Source: Dimargaris cristalligena | Lineage: Eukaryota > Kickxellomycota > Dimargaritomycetes > Dimargaritales > Dimargaritaceae | Assembly (NCBI GenBank): GCA_027576995.1 | Contig: JANBQC010000157.1 | Span: forward strand, 1-50,238 | Direction: 5' to 3' | Length of the DNA: 50,238 nucleotides | Part shown: positions 39,532-50,238 of the stretch, in pieces | How positions within the stretch are numbered: position 1 is the stretch's first letter | How the letters are laid out: every line of letters begins with the position of its first letter | The notes under the pieces: generated by a model | Database searches by the model: none | Told to the model about the DNA's origin: nothing | Seen by the model: the letters and a program-made list of their open reading frames with translations, nothing else | Position numbers and translations under genes: made by a program

Positions 39532-42500
39532 ATGGGTGTTCCGTCCTTTTTCCTGTGGCTGAGCCGCAAATTCCCCAAGATCCTCATGGACGTTCCAGAG
39601 GAAGGGTCTTGGAAACTCAACGGTGTCGAAGTCCCCGTCGACCTAACCCAGCCGCCCCTGACCGGCCGCCACTGCGACAATCTATACCTCGACATGAACG
39701 GCATTATTCACCCATGCTGTCACCCTGAGAATAAGGTAAGCAACCCCGACTACATGCATACAGCATATCCTCGTCTATAAGGCCCCCCGGCATTCCCTCC
39801 GCTAGGCCATGTGTGCCTTTTTCTGTACCATCCACCGCATCAAATTGCTAACCCCATGTCGGTCTGTCTTTTTCTATATATGTATATATGCACATGGACC
39901 TTCCCACCATCCAGCCCGCGCCCGCCACGGAGGAACTCATGATTCTCGACATCTTCAGCTACATCGACCGTGTCTTTTCCATGATCCGGCCTCGTAAAAT
40001 TCTCTACATGGCCATCGACGGTGTCGCGCCGCGTGCTAAAATGAATCAGCAGCGCTCCCGTCGTTTCCGCTCCGCCCAAGAAAGCGCCGAATTCGCCGCT
40101 GAAAAAGAAGAACTAAGCCGCGAGCTGGGTCTGCCCCCCCTGGTGGAATCGGGCGATAAATTCGACTCCAACGTCATTACCCCCGGTACTCCCTTCATGG
40201 CCCGCCTAGCCGCTGCGCTGCGCTACTACGTGGCCGAGCGCATGAACTCCGACCCGGCCTGGGCGGGCCTTCAGGTCATCATCACCGACGCTACCGTGCC
40301 CGGAGAGGGCGAACACAAAATTATGGACTTTATCCGGAGCCAGCGCGCCTCGCCAGACTACAATCCCGACACCTATCATGTGCTCCACGGGCTCGACGCT
40401 GATTTAATCATGCTGGCCTTGGCCACCCACGAGCCGCATTTCACTATTTTGCGCGAAAAAACCATGAACAAGTGGCAGGCTTCTAAACAACCCCCCAATG
40501 ACGGCGAGGATGCCGCAGACGAGACCGGTCTGGTGAAATCCCGCCGGGAAGCCACCGACGCTGGCTTCTGCCTACTAAAGATCGACGTTCTGCGGGAGTA
40601 CCTCAATATCGAGCTCAGCTGTAGCAAAATACCCCTGCCCAAGTTCGAACTCGAGTCCGCCATCGATGATTGGATCTTCCTCTGTTTCTTCGTCGGTAAC
40701 GATTTCCTGCCCCATTTGCCCGGCCTTGATATCCAACAGGGTACTTTGGAAGATCTAGTGGATATCTGGCAAGACATTTTCGCCAGGCGGGGCACCTTCA
40801 TGACCCGCGGGAGTCAAGTCAACTTAGAGTTCGTCCAGGAAATCCTGAATCACATCGCTTCTACCGAACAGGCCGTGCTGGTGAGGATGTATCAGGAAGC
40901 CAAGAAAAAACTACAACGTTCGTTGAGGGATGATGACAGGGAAAAGGCTACTAGAATAGCCAAAGTCACCAAAAAGCTAAAAGATGCCGCGGGCCAAACC
41001 GATTCCGCAAAGGCTGCCGAAGGCCCACAAGCCCCGCCGACCAAGCAACCGCGCCCTTTGGATAATAAATCCGCCGCCCAGACTCTCAGGGCCTCCCTCC
41101 AGCACGCGTTGGGTGCCAATTCCGAAACTGGCCCCGAGGATGTCCCCCCTAATGACTTGAAACGGAAGGCGGCTGAACTCGAAGCCGAGTCTCCCGTTCC
41201 TAACCCCGAGTCAGGTGACCTCCCTATTCCCGCTCCCGCTACCGAAGCGGACCTCCCTACTCCAGCCTCTGCTAACGACCCCTCCGCACCGGCGCACTCC
41301 GCTATGCCCGCTCAGAAGAAAACGGCGTTCGACCCCAATGCCGAAGTGGAGCGGAAACTAGCGGAGCTGGATAATGCCCAGCTTCACGAGCCGGGCTACC
41401 GTGAACGTTACTACCGGGTCAAATTCGGCGTCGAAGGAGACGATCTGCCCGCCTTCGTTGCCCAAATCACCAAATCTTACATTGAGGGCCTATGCTGGGT
41501 TCTACGCTACTACTACAGCGGCTGCCCGTCATGGACCTGGTACTTTCCCTACCACTACGCCCCGTTCGCGTCGGACTTCAAAGACATCGCCAAGATGGAC
41601 ATCCAATTTGATATCGGTCGTCCCTTCAAGCCCATGGAGCAACTGATGGGGGTCTTCCCTGCCGCCAGTCGGTCCTGTCTCCCCCCGGCCTTTGCTAATT
41701 TAATGGTCGATCCCAAATCCCCCATTTTGGACTTTTATCCCCTAGATTTCAAACTGGATATGAACGGCAAGTCTAAAATATGGAAGGCAGTGGCTCTGCT
41801 CCCTTTCATCGACGAGAAGCGACTGCTCGAAGCCATGAAGCCGCTCGAAGACACTCTCTCCGATGACGAGAAAATCCGCAATTCCCTTAATGAGCCCCGC
41901 CTGTTGGTGGGCCCCCAAAATGCCCTCCATTCGGCCCTCTATGATTTATACAGCCGCCCCGCTGACGATCAAAATGCCTCCCTGGCCATTGAGCCTGTTA
42001 CCTCGATGCCTTTGTCGGGAGTCGTCCAACGGGACGAGGATTTCGTTCCCGAAACCACGTTCTACTCACCCTTTGGACCGGAAACCGAGAAATCCGATAT
42101 TCCCAATGATAAGTCCATCAGCGCCATTTTTCGTCTACCGAAACAACCAGAGGGTAGCACGCCTTTACTGCATCTGCATCCCAAAGTCAACCTACCCCCC
42201 AAAACCTTACCTAACTTCATTCGCGACTTGGTATGTAACCAGCGCTATGTCATATGGGGTAGGAAGGACCCCCTTTATCAGGTCAGCAATGATACTTCCG
42301 GCTCACATTCCGAGAACTGGGCCCAATACCACTCCCAACCCTCGGGATTTCAATACAAATGTAGACGACCCACCTATGAAAATCTCCACCCGACCCGCTA
42401 TCGCCCTTATCCTCAACCTAATAGGGAGGGACGTTTCAACCAGTACCCTGGAACCGAGGGGAATCGGCCCCCTGTCCTAGTGGGCTATGGCCAAAATCAC

Positions 42501-43063
42501 GTCCATACCGGTAACGCTCCCGGCCGTCCCCGTTCAGATTTCCCGAGACACCCCCAACGGCCCCACCCTTCAAATCAGCATCCCTCAGCGCGCTCCGGCC
42601 CTTACTACCCCCAGAACCAAAATGCCGGGGGTAGACCTCGACCCCGGCCGTATCCCCACCACCAGCACCATCTCCACTCGCAACAACCGACTCATAACAA
42701 TGGTTCGTTTAATCGGAATCCTTACCCCGGTGGCGCAAATCTACCTCATAATGGTGGTCACTCATACCGCCCGATGGCTCCACCCGGCAGACCTCAGTTC
42801 AATCGTCCACATGGTAAGTTGCTATTTTCTATTGATTGTCAGTGTTATTACACGGCAGACATCGCTATATGAGGGACCTTGGCGTTCAACTTGATCATGA
42901 TTTAATTCGGGAGTTTTTTTAAAAAATGTATTTCCCTTGATATATATTGGTATACTCGAACGGTACAGCCCCGCATCGCCACCCCGGCTGGCGTAACCCC
43001 GGCCATCATAACGGAGGGCCGCCTCGCCCCCGGCCCCGCCCGTCCGGTGGTCGACCAAACTAA
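39532..43063 (+). CDS. RAT1: RAT1/XRN2 nuclear 5'-3' exoribonuclease, three exons
   Basis: Exons are 39532-39735, 39915-42813 and 42969-43063, giving 1065 residues. Exon 1 ends after CCHPENK and exon 2 resumes at PAPATEELMILD, exactly where the family is continuous. Family motifs include MGVPSFFLWLSRKFP, DNLYLDMNGIIHPC, DGVAPRAKMNQQRSRRFR, GEGEHKIMDF (about 197), HGLDADLIMLAL (about 226) and FFVGNDFLPHLP (about 327), covering the Asp/Glu metal site. Rat1/Xrn2 degrades nuclear RNA and terminates Pol II. I do not see the CxxC zinc-knuckle usually found after the ILRE block in Xrn2. The C-terminal 200 residues are rich in Arg, Gly, Pro, His, Asn and Gln. The last exon encodes a short His/Arg/Pro tail (HRHPGWRNPGHHNGG) ending in TAA at 43061. 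The 1.2-kb ORF starting at 39888 begins in the intron. Confidence 0.95.
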
Positions 43064-45325
43064 GTTCCGCGGCATTCCCCCTTTTGGGAATTGAGATGCG
43101 TCTTCGTTACTTGTGTTCACTGCCACCGAAGACAACTAGGCTAACTATATGGGGGGTGAAGGCATTTCTCTCGCCTAACCTTCAATATTGAGAGTGCCTA
43201 TTACTTCTTCCTTCACTAGCTAAATTTCCCTTTTATAATCAGCGAGGCATATTTAGTTGGCCTCTGGACAATAAAGAGAAGCAACTCCCCGTCCAATCGG
43301 CAACCATTACCTGGTTGATCTTTATCCTATATTATCCCTCTATCCCATTTATCTTGTTTTTGGCGCACCAACTAGTATCGTGGTTTACCAACCACATGTT
43401 GACTTTGGCTGAGATGAATTTGGCCGTATGCGTGCGCGGGTGTGTGTGTAGTCGATGCCTTCGTTGAAATGGTACTCCTTCTGGTGGATTTTTAACCTAT
43501 TCATTTTTGTCAACTTAGATGGAGACTGCCTTCTTTGCATTTTAAATTTCCAGGCCAGTTGGGGCATTATGACAAACGTATTTTGGGTGATCTCGTTAGG
43601 CGTATTCAATCTATTTAGTTACATCAAGTTCCTAGTTTTTTGTTCTTTAATCTTTAATCATTTGTTGGTACCTCTGGAATTGGTTACATGTCACACTTCA
43701 CGCCTGGCATATGGGGGCGTATTGGAACTCCCGATACCTCGCCTTTCGGACGACATGTTTCCCCGAATAATAGAGACGACGTTCCATTTACTCACCTCTC
43801 AGATATTCAACTCCAATTCCAATTACAAGTTCACGTTTACTCTTTTTATTATTATTTTTTACTATAGTAAGTTAAAGATAAATTTACATTATAATCCGAG
43901 GTACCCTTGAGTGATATTTTCGGCTTTTCTTAAATGTCTTTTCACGCCATCAATAGATGCTGTACCACGGACACGGCAGCTACTTTTATATTAAAGGGTT
44001 GTCGATACCATATGTCATCTTGTATATGGAATACCGGTCGCTAATGCGATGGTGCCCTTGGTAACTCGATTTTAGACTTAGTATTATTGATATACAGCAC
44101 AATAAACCCTCCTACTTGTTGGCGAATTCGGCTGCCAGTGGAAATAGTTCGATTCGATAGTAGACGTGGTGGTGAGGATATTGGCAGAGTAATTGAATCA
44201 TCTTACACCTAAGATGCCCGCAATTGATTACTGTCCAATACAAAGACCCAGCAGACCCATCGGTAAGTTATGGCAGTGGTGGGGATTGTTGTATTCACAA
44301 ATTGCATCTTGGGTTACAGGGTGCTTTTATGTCGGAGATGTATTGTCAGCTATAAAGGCGATAATGGCTGTTTGATCATTAAAAATATGGAATGGCTACC
44401 TCATGCCGCGAAATAGAAGAAATACCATTTCCGTATTTTTGGCAGTTATTTACCAGTGGTATACTTAGCGCAGTTTTATCATATCAACGTCTATTGTGGC
44501 GGATTATCTATCACCACTGGGATCAATAATTTTTCAATTTTTATATCGTTGATGAATTGCCAATGAAATCAATCATTATAGCTTCTTACCATTTCGTTTA
44601 TATCCACTATTGCAACGTAGCTAGCATCTTCCATACTGTTCGAATTTGCATACTAAAAACGAAGGAATCCTGCGAATTAAATAAAAAAATATCATCTACA
44701 AAATAAAGTTCACATTCTCTATTCGAAGCAATCATTCATTTTTAATAAATCCCTATTATTTTCGCTAGTATTGTTTTAAGCACTTCGGAAATTCAATTGC
44801 CTTGTTTCTTGCGTTTATATCCAACGTCTACTGTGAGTTTCAGTGCCCCCAAGACCGCCCAATCCGCGCCCCTGAACATACCGAATCCTTTTAAGTTGGG
44901 TCCCTCCATCGCGGTGTTGAAGCAGCCTGAGGTGGGCATCAAGCCGACCTTGCATCTCCCCTAGCCTAGCACGTCAAATGTGGGGCCACCCAGCACTACA
45001 AAATCAGGTGCATGCTTATCTACAAAGGCTTATATCACAGCCAATATAGAGAATTCTCGACAAGCCGCATTATTCACAGACACTGGATGCATCCCCTATT
45101 TCAATTTTTTATTGATGGTGCGCCTACCACTGGCCTTAAACTTCTATTGGGACAACCATAGCTTCAATATCATATTTGTCGGCTTTTATTAGCGATGCTG
45201 TATAGGATGGGCGCAGCACATGTATGGACTTCTTTCAATTCCAAATATTTAGAGTATTTCGGTAAAGTAATGTTTTTAAATAACAGTTAAAGGTGTTATG
45301 GTTCACATATGAATGACTACAATAT
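43064..45325. other. AT-rich intergenic region with an exon-like fragment
   Basis: Mostly low-GC sequence. A 151-codon plus-strand frame at 43455-43910 is hydrophobic and AT-driven and I do not accept it. The only coding-like piece is 44843-44964 (listed separately), possibly with a start at 44216. Confidence 0.4.
44843..44964 (+). other. Possible terminal exon of an unidentified gene
   Basis: A GC-rich piece follows a pyrimidine-rich tract and TTTCAG. In the right phase it is open for about 40 codons to TAG (44962-44964), with third positions mostly C or G, unlike the surrounding AT-rich DNA. It reads SAPKTAQSAPLNIPNPFK, then LGPSIAVLKQPEVGIKPT. A small exon beginning MPAIDYCPIQRPSRPI (44216) with a GTAAGT donor lies upstream, but its phase does not match. 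It may be the end of a gene with microexons like TVP18, or a relic. Confidence 0.3.
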
Positions 45326-45981
45326 TCATACATTGGTAGTTTCTTTATGGTATTTCCGAATATGCTTAGTGAGATTGCTGGATGTTGCAAACCCCCTTCT
45401 GCAATATTCGCAGGTATAAGGTCTCTCTCCGGTATGCGTTCATGTGTGTATTTTGAGATCACAAGCTGTTAAAAATGTACTCTTGCAATTATCGCAGGTG
45501 TAGGGTTTCTTCCCAGTGGGTTCACATGATTTCTGAGACGACTGGGCACTGGAAATAGTTTGCCACAAACTTCGCAAATGTGAGGCTTCATATTTAAGTG
45601 TAACCTTAAATGCCATTCAAGGCCTCTCTGGGTCACAAATGAGTGCTCACAATGGTCACAGGCATATGCCATATTCTTGTTATGCAATATCAGGCACTTG
45701 TCATTCCAAATAGAACCCACAGGCTTGTGTATTTCACTGCTGTGGCAATCAGAATCCAGTTCTACCAACTCTTAAGCCTGTTAATAGAGCAGACTGATAT
45801 CAACTGCTAATATGTTTGCAATAACAGGATCCCAATATATACCAGGTGGATCACTAGACAGCCTTGGGTTGAAGATGGAGCTGTCCCCCCCACCACCAGT
45901 GTCCATCATACTGGGTAACCTTATCTCCATATAGGGGAAGAATTCAACTGGTGTGGGTTGATTACTAAAGTGGCTGATACC
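45326..45981 (-). pseudogene. C2H2 zinc-finger transcription factor pseudogene
   Basis: One minus-strand frame starts at about 45981 and reaches four C2H2 zinc fingers. Two fingers lie in the first frame (CDHCEHSFVTQRGLEWHLRL and CEVCGKLFPVPSRLRNH). After a frameshift near 45515-45523 two more follow (CDNCKSTFLTACDLKIHT and [18 protein letters not shown]), ending at TGA 45326-45328. The upstream part reads like a protein (SDPPGIYWDPVIANILAV). Stops at 45781-45783 (TAA), 45772-45774 (TAA) and 45440-45442 (TGA, exactly where the HTRTHTGERP linker expects Arg) disable it. All three fit C-to-T change in CAA or CGA. The second finger has also lost its last His in the frameshift. Confidence 0.75.
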
Positions 45982-46038
45982 TTATAACTGTTTGGGATTT
46001 TGGTGGTCCAGGATATTAATATTACCCCTAGTCTATTA

Positions 46039-46761
46039 TGTTGCCTGGGTTAACTACTCTTAGTCTATTAAGAGTCCTGAGGATAGGCTTCTAATGGTAG
46101 ATGGGGCTTAGGTTTAGCTAAGTAGGCTGCTAGCATTAGGTACAGGTACAGGAGTAACTAATAAAGTCTATAGTGGGTATATAGAAGGGATGTGTAGTAA
46201 GTATACTTACTAGTTAGTATAAGGGGGAGTGAGTATATATAGAGGTTATTGGGGGTAAACTAAGGGGTAAGAATAAGCTAAGGAATCTAACTGGTCCTAA
46301 TAGGGCCCAGTTATATATATGTAGGGATAACTCCAGAGGGAGGTCCTAAGGGAAGGATACTACTAAGACTAAGGTATAGGTAAATAGGCCAACCAGACAG
46401 TTGTTAGTATCCAGAATATGGGTGTAGTTCAACAAGGCTGTATAATGAAAAATCCATTTGATAAGGCAAGTACTACTAGTTGAAAATAAACATCTCACCA
46501 ATTTTCCCATACACATATTAGTTAAACCCTTATACAACCAAGTTGAACTTTACCCATATTTTACTGGTAACTGGAAGAGTCTTTGGACTAGTACTTGAGT
46601 GATTAGTGTAAAGAGGTGGAGTCCAGAAGGGGAAGGGTTATATGATATAGGGTGATCCTATAGTACTAGGGGTGACCATGGGAAGGATAATATAGAACTA
46701 TAAGGCCTAATAGGGATGTACACTAAGCCAGTCAATTTAAGGTGAATTAGATGGTCTAACA
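46039..46761. mobile_element. LTR-like repeat, copy B, with a MITE insertion
   Basis: Begins TGTTGCCTGGGTTAACTACT and ends TCTAACA, matching copy A (7046-7629) along its length once the MITE at 46419-46556 is removed. A TATATATAGAG box is kept. Flanks TATTA and GGTGG show no target duplication. Compared with copy A it has many more TA where A has CA. Confidence 0.65.
46419..46556. mobile_element. TIR element (MITE), copy inserted in the LTR-like repeat
   Basis: 138 bp between two TA dinucleotides. Left end TGGGTGTAGTTCAACAAGGC, right end in reverse complement TGGGTAAAGTTCAACTTGGT. The host sequence aligns with copy A on both sides of the insertion, which dates it after the LTR-like repeat. 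Confidence 0.8.
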
Positions 46762-47528
46762 GGTGGTTATGGCCATTTGTTTGATATTTTTACTTGTCTC
46801 ACTATCATATCACATCTATATATCCCTAATGTAGTTCTTCTACTGTCACATTTTTAAAATATATTGGCAAGTAACAGAATACTCTATATTTGAATAATTT
46901 AGTAAGCTGTAACAACACAGTCAACTGTAGCATATTTAACCTGACATTCCTAATGGCAGCCTGTCACTGTAAGCTTATCAGTAGTTGGTCTTCATCCCAT
47001 TTTCCCAGTGGTAATCAACTAGGTAGCTATGGGATACCCCAAACTAGTGTTCTTAGCCAAGTGGTTAAGGGGTTCAAATGGACCACATGGGAGCCACCAC
47101 TGTGGCTTAGCAGGTCACGGGAAAGATGAATATAACCACAGCTTGTTCTTAAACAACTATTACGAATTCATGAAGTAGTTTGGGTGGAGTAACCATTGAA
47201 GACTGCACAAGGGAACAGGGGCTGGCCTCTTTCCCCCATTATCATCTATACTGGAGGTTCATTATAACATGATAGTGGTTCAATAAATCATATAATAGTT
47301 GCTTTTGGATTCAATGCCAAAGCCAGTGATTCCTTCTGATATGTTCAGTGCTGGACCAACATTTTTGTACCAAGGCACTCTCTCTACTAAGTAAATGGCC
47401 ATTGGCGCGGCTTATTTATAAATACTGTATTACCTGCACAGAATTTCAGCCAAAAACTTACACTCTGTAATGCTCTTGTTTACACCTATGGCCTCCCTAT
47501 TTCATTTTTGTTAGACCCTTTGACCAAC

Positions 47529-49218
47529 ATGAAAACAAGTACTTCTTCAGCCCTTCTGGTCTTTTTTGCCTTCACTACTCTTGAAAGGGCCACCGAAACA
47601 ACCAATGAGATGCTAAGAGACCTCATTGACCAGCTGTTACCCAACAAACTCCGAGTAGCCATTGGAGACCGTCTGTCCATTGGTGATTTTGCCCAAAAAG
47701 CCACTTATATATACTGGAACCCACTCCAGAGCCATCTTGCTATTACTAATCGAGTCAGTTATTTCCCCCCACTATCTCGACCTCCTTTCAAATTGTACTC
47801 ATATTCCTGTCCCTAGGGCGAAAATACACTATACCTATTTCTTCCTTGTGGTCCATCGAGGCTACCAATCATGTAGAGATGTATTTACCAGTTGTCTAAC
47901 CGGCGTGCTATTGGGGTTTGTGTGTGGGGGACATTGGATTGTGTATTACTAAGTATACCTGGTAGATAAACAAATTATTAGAGGGTATTTCAATAGCATT
48001 CAAGGCGGTGGAAACCTTTGACCAACGAATCTTGGAGAATTCGGCTCAACAGATCCTGCAATTTACGGTCGAATTTTATTCACTAGCCTGCCTCGAGTCC
48101 TGGGCTCAGATAATGGGGAGTTTTCTGAGTGAATTCCAGGATATCCCTTTAAACCAAGACACCTTGGATGAGTCCATTGTTGATGGTGAGAACCCCATGA
48201 TCCACCGGCCTCTTGAATTTTTCAAGCTGATAAGCGCAAATCGGCTCACTCCAATTTTACAAAAGGAAATGTGGAGAGTAGGCAGTGTTCCTGCCTTATC
48301 AGCCCCTCAACTAAGACAACTATTCCCTTTAGTGCCCTATGCCAATGATGACACCTTGGTGTATTTGAAGCGGATTTACCGCTCCACCTCAACCCACTTT
48401 AGCCTGTTACATGAACCACAATTCACCTTAGATATCCATTTTGGGACCACTCTTCAACTAAGCCCCAAGTTGGTGGATGCCCTTCAGCTGGCTGTATGCC
48501 AGTGGGGGGATCGATTGAGCTGGCCATTCCCATGATAACCTGGTACCTCCACTACTGCGAATAGGCGGATGAGTTGGATAAGTTCTTCAGGGCTCTTCTG
48601 TGTCCAGTACCGCCGGAGGTCAGGGGGAATGGCCTACACTGCATTAGCCATGTGGCCGGTAGTGTGACTTACCTTTCCCTAGCACTTGCTGCCATCCACG
48701 GGGTTTCAACTAGGGTGGAGATGCTGAATGAACTGCTGGTTATGGTGGAAATCTTCAATGGTGCTGACCAGCAGGCCGGCTATACTTTGGAAAGTCAAAA
48801 GCAGCTGTTTATTGAGTGCCTCACTGCCCGAGACTTGGCCAATGCCGCCTGATTCCTGGCCAATACCTGGGGAGTGCAAGTCAGCCCGAATAATTACAAT
48901 GTCGATCTCACCAACTGTTGGTACCGCTATCTAGGTAGTTGCTGGTTTACTCTCACTCAGAAAGGCGAATTGAGAGTTCAGGTACCGGATAATATGCTTG
49001 GAATTACCTTGGAGGCCAACCAGTACCTGGACCACAGTGTTCGGACCGATGTCCTGTCATTCAAGCTGGTAAAAAGAGCCGTGGGTGTAATTTATAGGAA
49101 GAACTGGCCTTTATTCAGCCAGGCCATGGACGTCGTTAAAGGGAAATATGACTTGCCATTATTACTCCTACTTGGAATCACTTACTGCTGTTGGATAGTT
49201 GAATATTTTCTCTGAAAA
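47529..49218 (+). pseudogene. Secreted F-box-like family pseudogene
   Basis: The first frame starts MKTSTSSALLVFFAFTTLER, a signal peptide, followed at once by an F-box-like segment (LPNKLRVAIGDRLSIGDFAQ). A GTCAGT at about 47754 may be an old donor and CCTAG at 47816 an acceptor. A second frame continues from 47819 and aligns with the gene at 11890-13248: W-x-x-I near the start, HRPLEFFKLI against HPYLEEFKLL, then QLFPL in both. It has TAA at 47897-47899, TAG at 47963-47965, a frameshift near 48500, TAG at 48562-48564 and TGA at 48850-48852. The last stretch (ELRVQVPDNMLGITLEANQY, then NWPLFSQAMDVVKG) ends at TGA 49213-49215. The full protein would have been about 520-560 residues. Every stop fits C-to-T in CAA, CAG or CGA. 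Confidence 0.65.
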
Positions 49219-50238
49219 AACTCATTTTTGAGCCATGTCAGCAATTAACACAGCTAATGGACAATTGCTGTTGTTGCTACTGTTGTTTTTCTAGAACAGT
49301 GAGATTAATGGGAGGGGTGTTGCGGGATGTGCAGTACAGCTGCTGTAGCTAGTTTGGTGATAACTAACAAATAGCAGGGATTCAATAAATGTCATACAAC
49401 ACAGCACACAGGTAGAGTCCGTATAACAGGCCACTTTGTACATACCAAGGAGGGAATTTACTATATTAGATTGTCCTGATAAGGAAATGGTAGTTGAAGG
49501 CACATGATTAGTGAAGAATGTACAATGGCACTAACAGGAGGAGTGCCAAGGGACACGTGGGCTTTAGCCACCCCAACTCACTCTAATTGCTGTCATAATC
49601 TGGTTGCTAACTAATTATCATTGATAGATGCTGTTGACATTTTGCTATTTATTGGCAATGCTTATTATGCCAATTGGATAAGTCTACGGTCTGCAATAAC
49701 CGAAAAGTCATCATGCACCTGTGTAAAGAACACAGCAAAGACACATTTTGATAGTAAAAATAGAATAAACTAATAGGGTCAGATGGTAGGAAGGAATAAA
49801 AGAAAGAGAAAGATAGAGAAACAAATTTTTGCAGGGAAACTTTTTCCTTTCTACTCTGGGGATAGTAATATTTTTACAGAATTTTTTTTCTTTCCCCTCT
49901 ATTAACATAATGAGTTTTTTTAAAAATGAATTTCGAAATGCTCACAAAATTGGTGGAAAGTTGAATGGATCATCAGAATGTCCACAGAATCATTATTCCG
50001 GTAAATGGGTCAGACAGTCGGGGGGTGGTTTTGGGCAGTCTTGCAGGTGCCTGAATGGTCAAAAAAGAGGGATGGATAGTCATAAACAGTTCGAAAATGA
50101 GTAGTGAAAAATTTTGCTACTTAAAAATGAAGCAAACAAAAGCAAGGTACCTGTTTGGCTTAGATGAAGTAGAGTTTTATTTAAAGTGAATCTAAGGCAG
50201 GCGACCTTTTGGTCATAATTGCTATCCACAGGGAACAT
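49219..50238. other. AT-rich right edge without a supported gene
   Basis: Low-GC sequence with short open frames only (for example 49829-50104). No repeat, RNA or domain recognised. Confidence 0.4.

Larger units (their letters stand above)
45982..47528. other. Repeat-rich intergenic region
   Basis: Holds LTR-like copy B (46039-46761) with a MITE inside it (46419-46556). The remainder to 47528 has no supported gene. A TAGCCAAGTGGTTAAGG followed by GGTTCAAATG at about 47056-47081 resembles tRNA A and B boxes but is too compact for a tRNA. Confidence 0.45.

Noticed and set aside
43455..43910. 151-codon hydrophobic plus-strand frame
   Set aside because: Its hydrophobic Phe/Leu/Ile content follows from AT-rich DNA, and no family landmark is present. 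A minor F-box-like string (about 43730-43780) is not enough.
7046..46761. Full-length LTR retrotransposon bounded by the two LTR-like copies
   Set aside because: 39 kb of conserved single-copy genes lie between them and both copies are too diverged. They are better read as independent solo repeats.
47050..47120. tRNA gene
   Set aside because: The A-box and B-box-like strings are adjacent, so no anticodon arm or acceptor stem can form.

Overview
This is nuclear DNA from a filamentous fungus. The evidence is short GT-AG introns, C/T-rich leaders upstream of several start codons, and clearly fungal genes: a BEM1/Scd2 polarity scaffold, a seven-exon TVP18, a PhoD-like phosphatase, BRR2 and RAT1. 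An intact Rab3GAP catalytic subunit, a gene missing from yeasts, together with small microexons suggests an early-diverging lineage rather than a yeast. That placement is inference, and I name no species.

The window alternates between GC-rich gene islands and AT-rich, gene-poor stretches. From left to right: the 3' end of a gene at the edge; BEM1 (+, 2089-4137); a small three-exon MIC12-like gene (+, 5594-6255); an AT-rich stretch holding gene fragments, an LTR-like repeat and a MITE (6.3-9.6 kb); a Myb/SANT-like gene (+, 9981-11168); a putatively secreted F-box-like gene with a frameshift (-, 11890-13248); a decayed stretch (13.3-15.8 kb); a PhoD-like phosphatase with an 11-residue repeat array (-, 15827-18487); an SLC35C2/Ymd8-type transporter (-, 19971-21265); TVP18 (+, 22586-24317); nested MITEs (25.15-25.49 kb); BRR2 (+, 26453-33211) converging on the Rab3GAP1 gene (-, 34075-38481); RAT1/XRN2 (+, 39532-43063); and an AT-rich end with an exon-like fragment, a C2H2 zinc-finger pseudogene, a second LTR-like repeat with a MITE inside it, and an F-box-like pseudogene (47529-49218).

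The conserved genes are housekeeping functions that share no pathway: polarity, cristae, Golgi and ER transport, splicing, RNA decay and Rab regulation. There are no operons. Neighbours are divergent or convergent with 0.3-2 kb between them.

The most unusual content is in the AT-rich stretches. At least two, and probably four, loci belong to one protein family that I do not recognise beyond an F-box-like segment placed directly after a signal peptide. One copy is nearly intact and the others are decaying next to transposable elements. Every nonsense mutation I placed in these dead genes can be explained by C-to-T change, and the two LTR-like repeats differ mostly at CA/TG versus TA sites, which resembles repeat-induced mutation. 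A 138-bp TIR element family with TA target sites is present in at least four copies, two of them nested.
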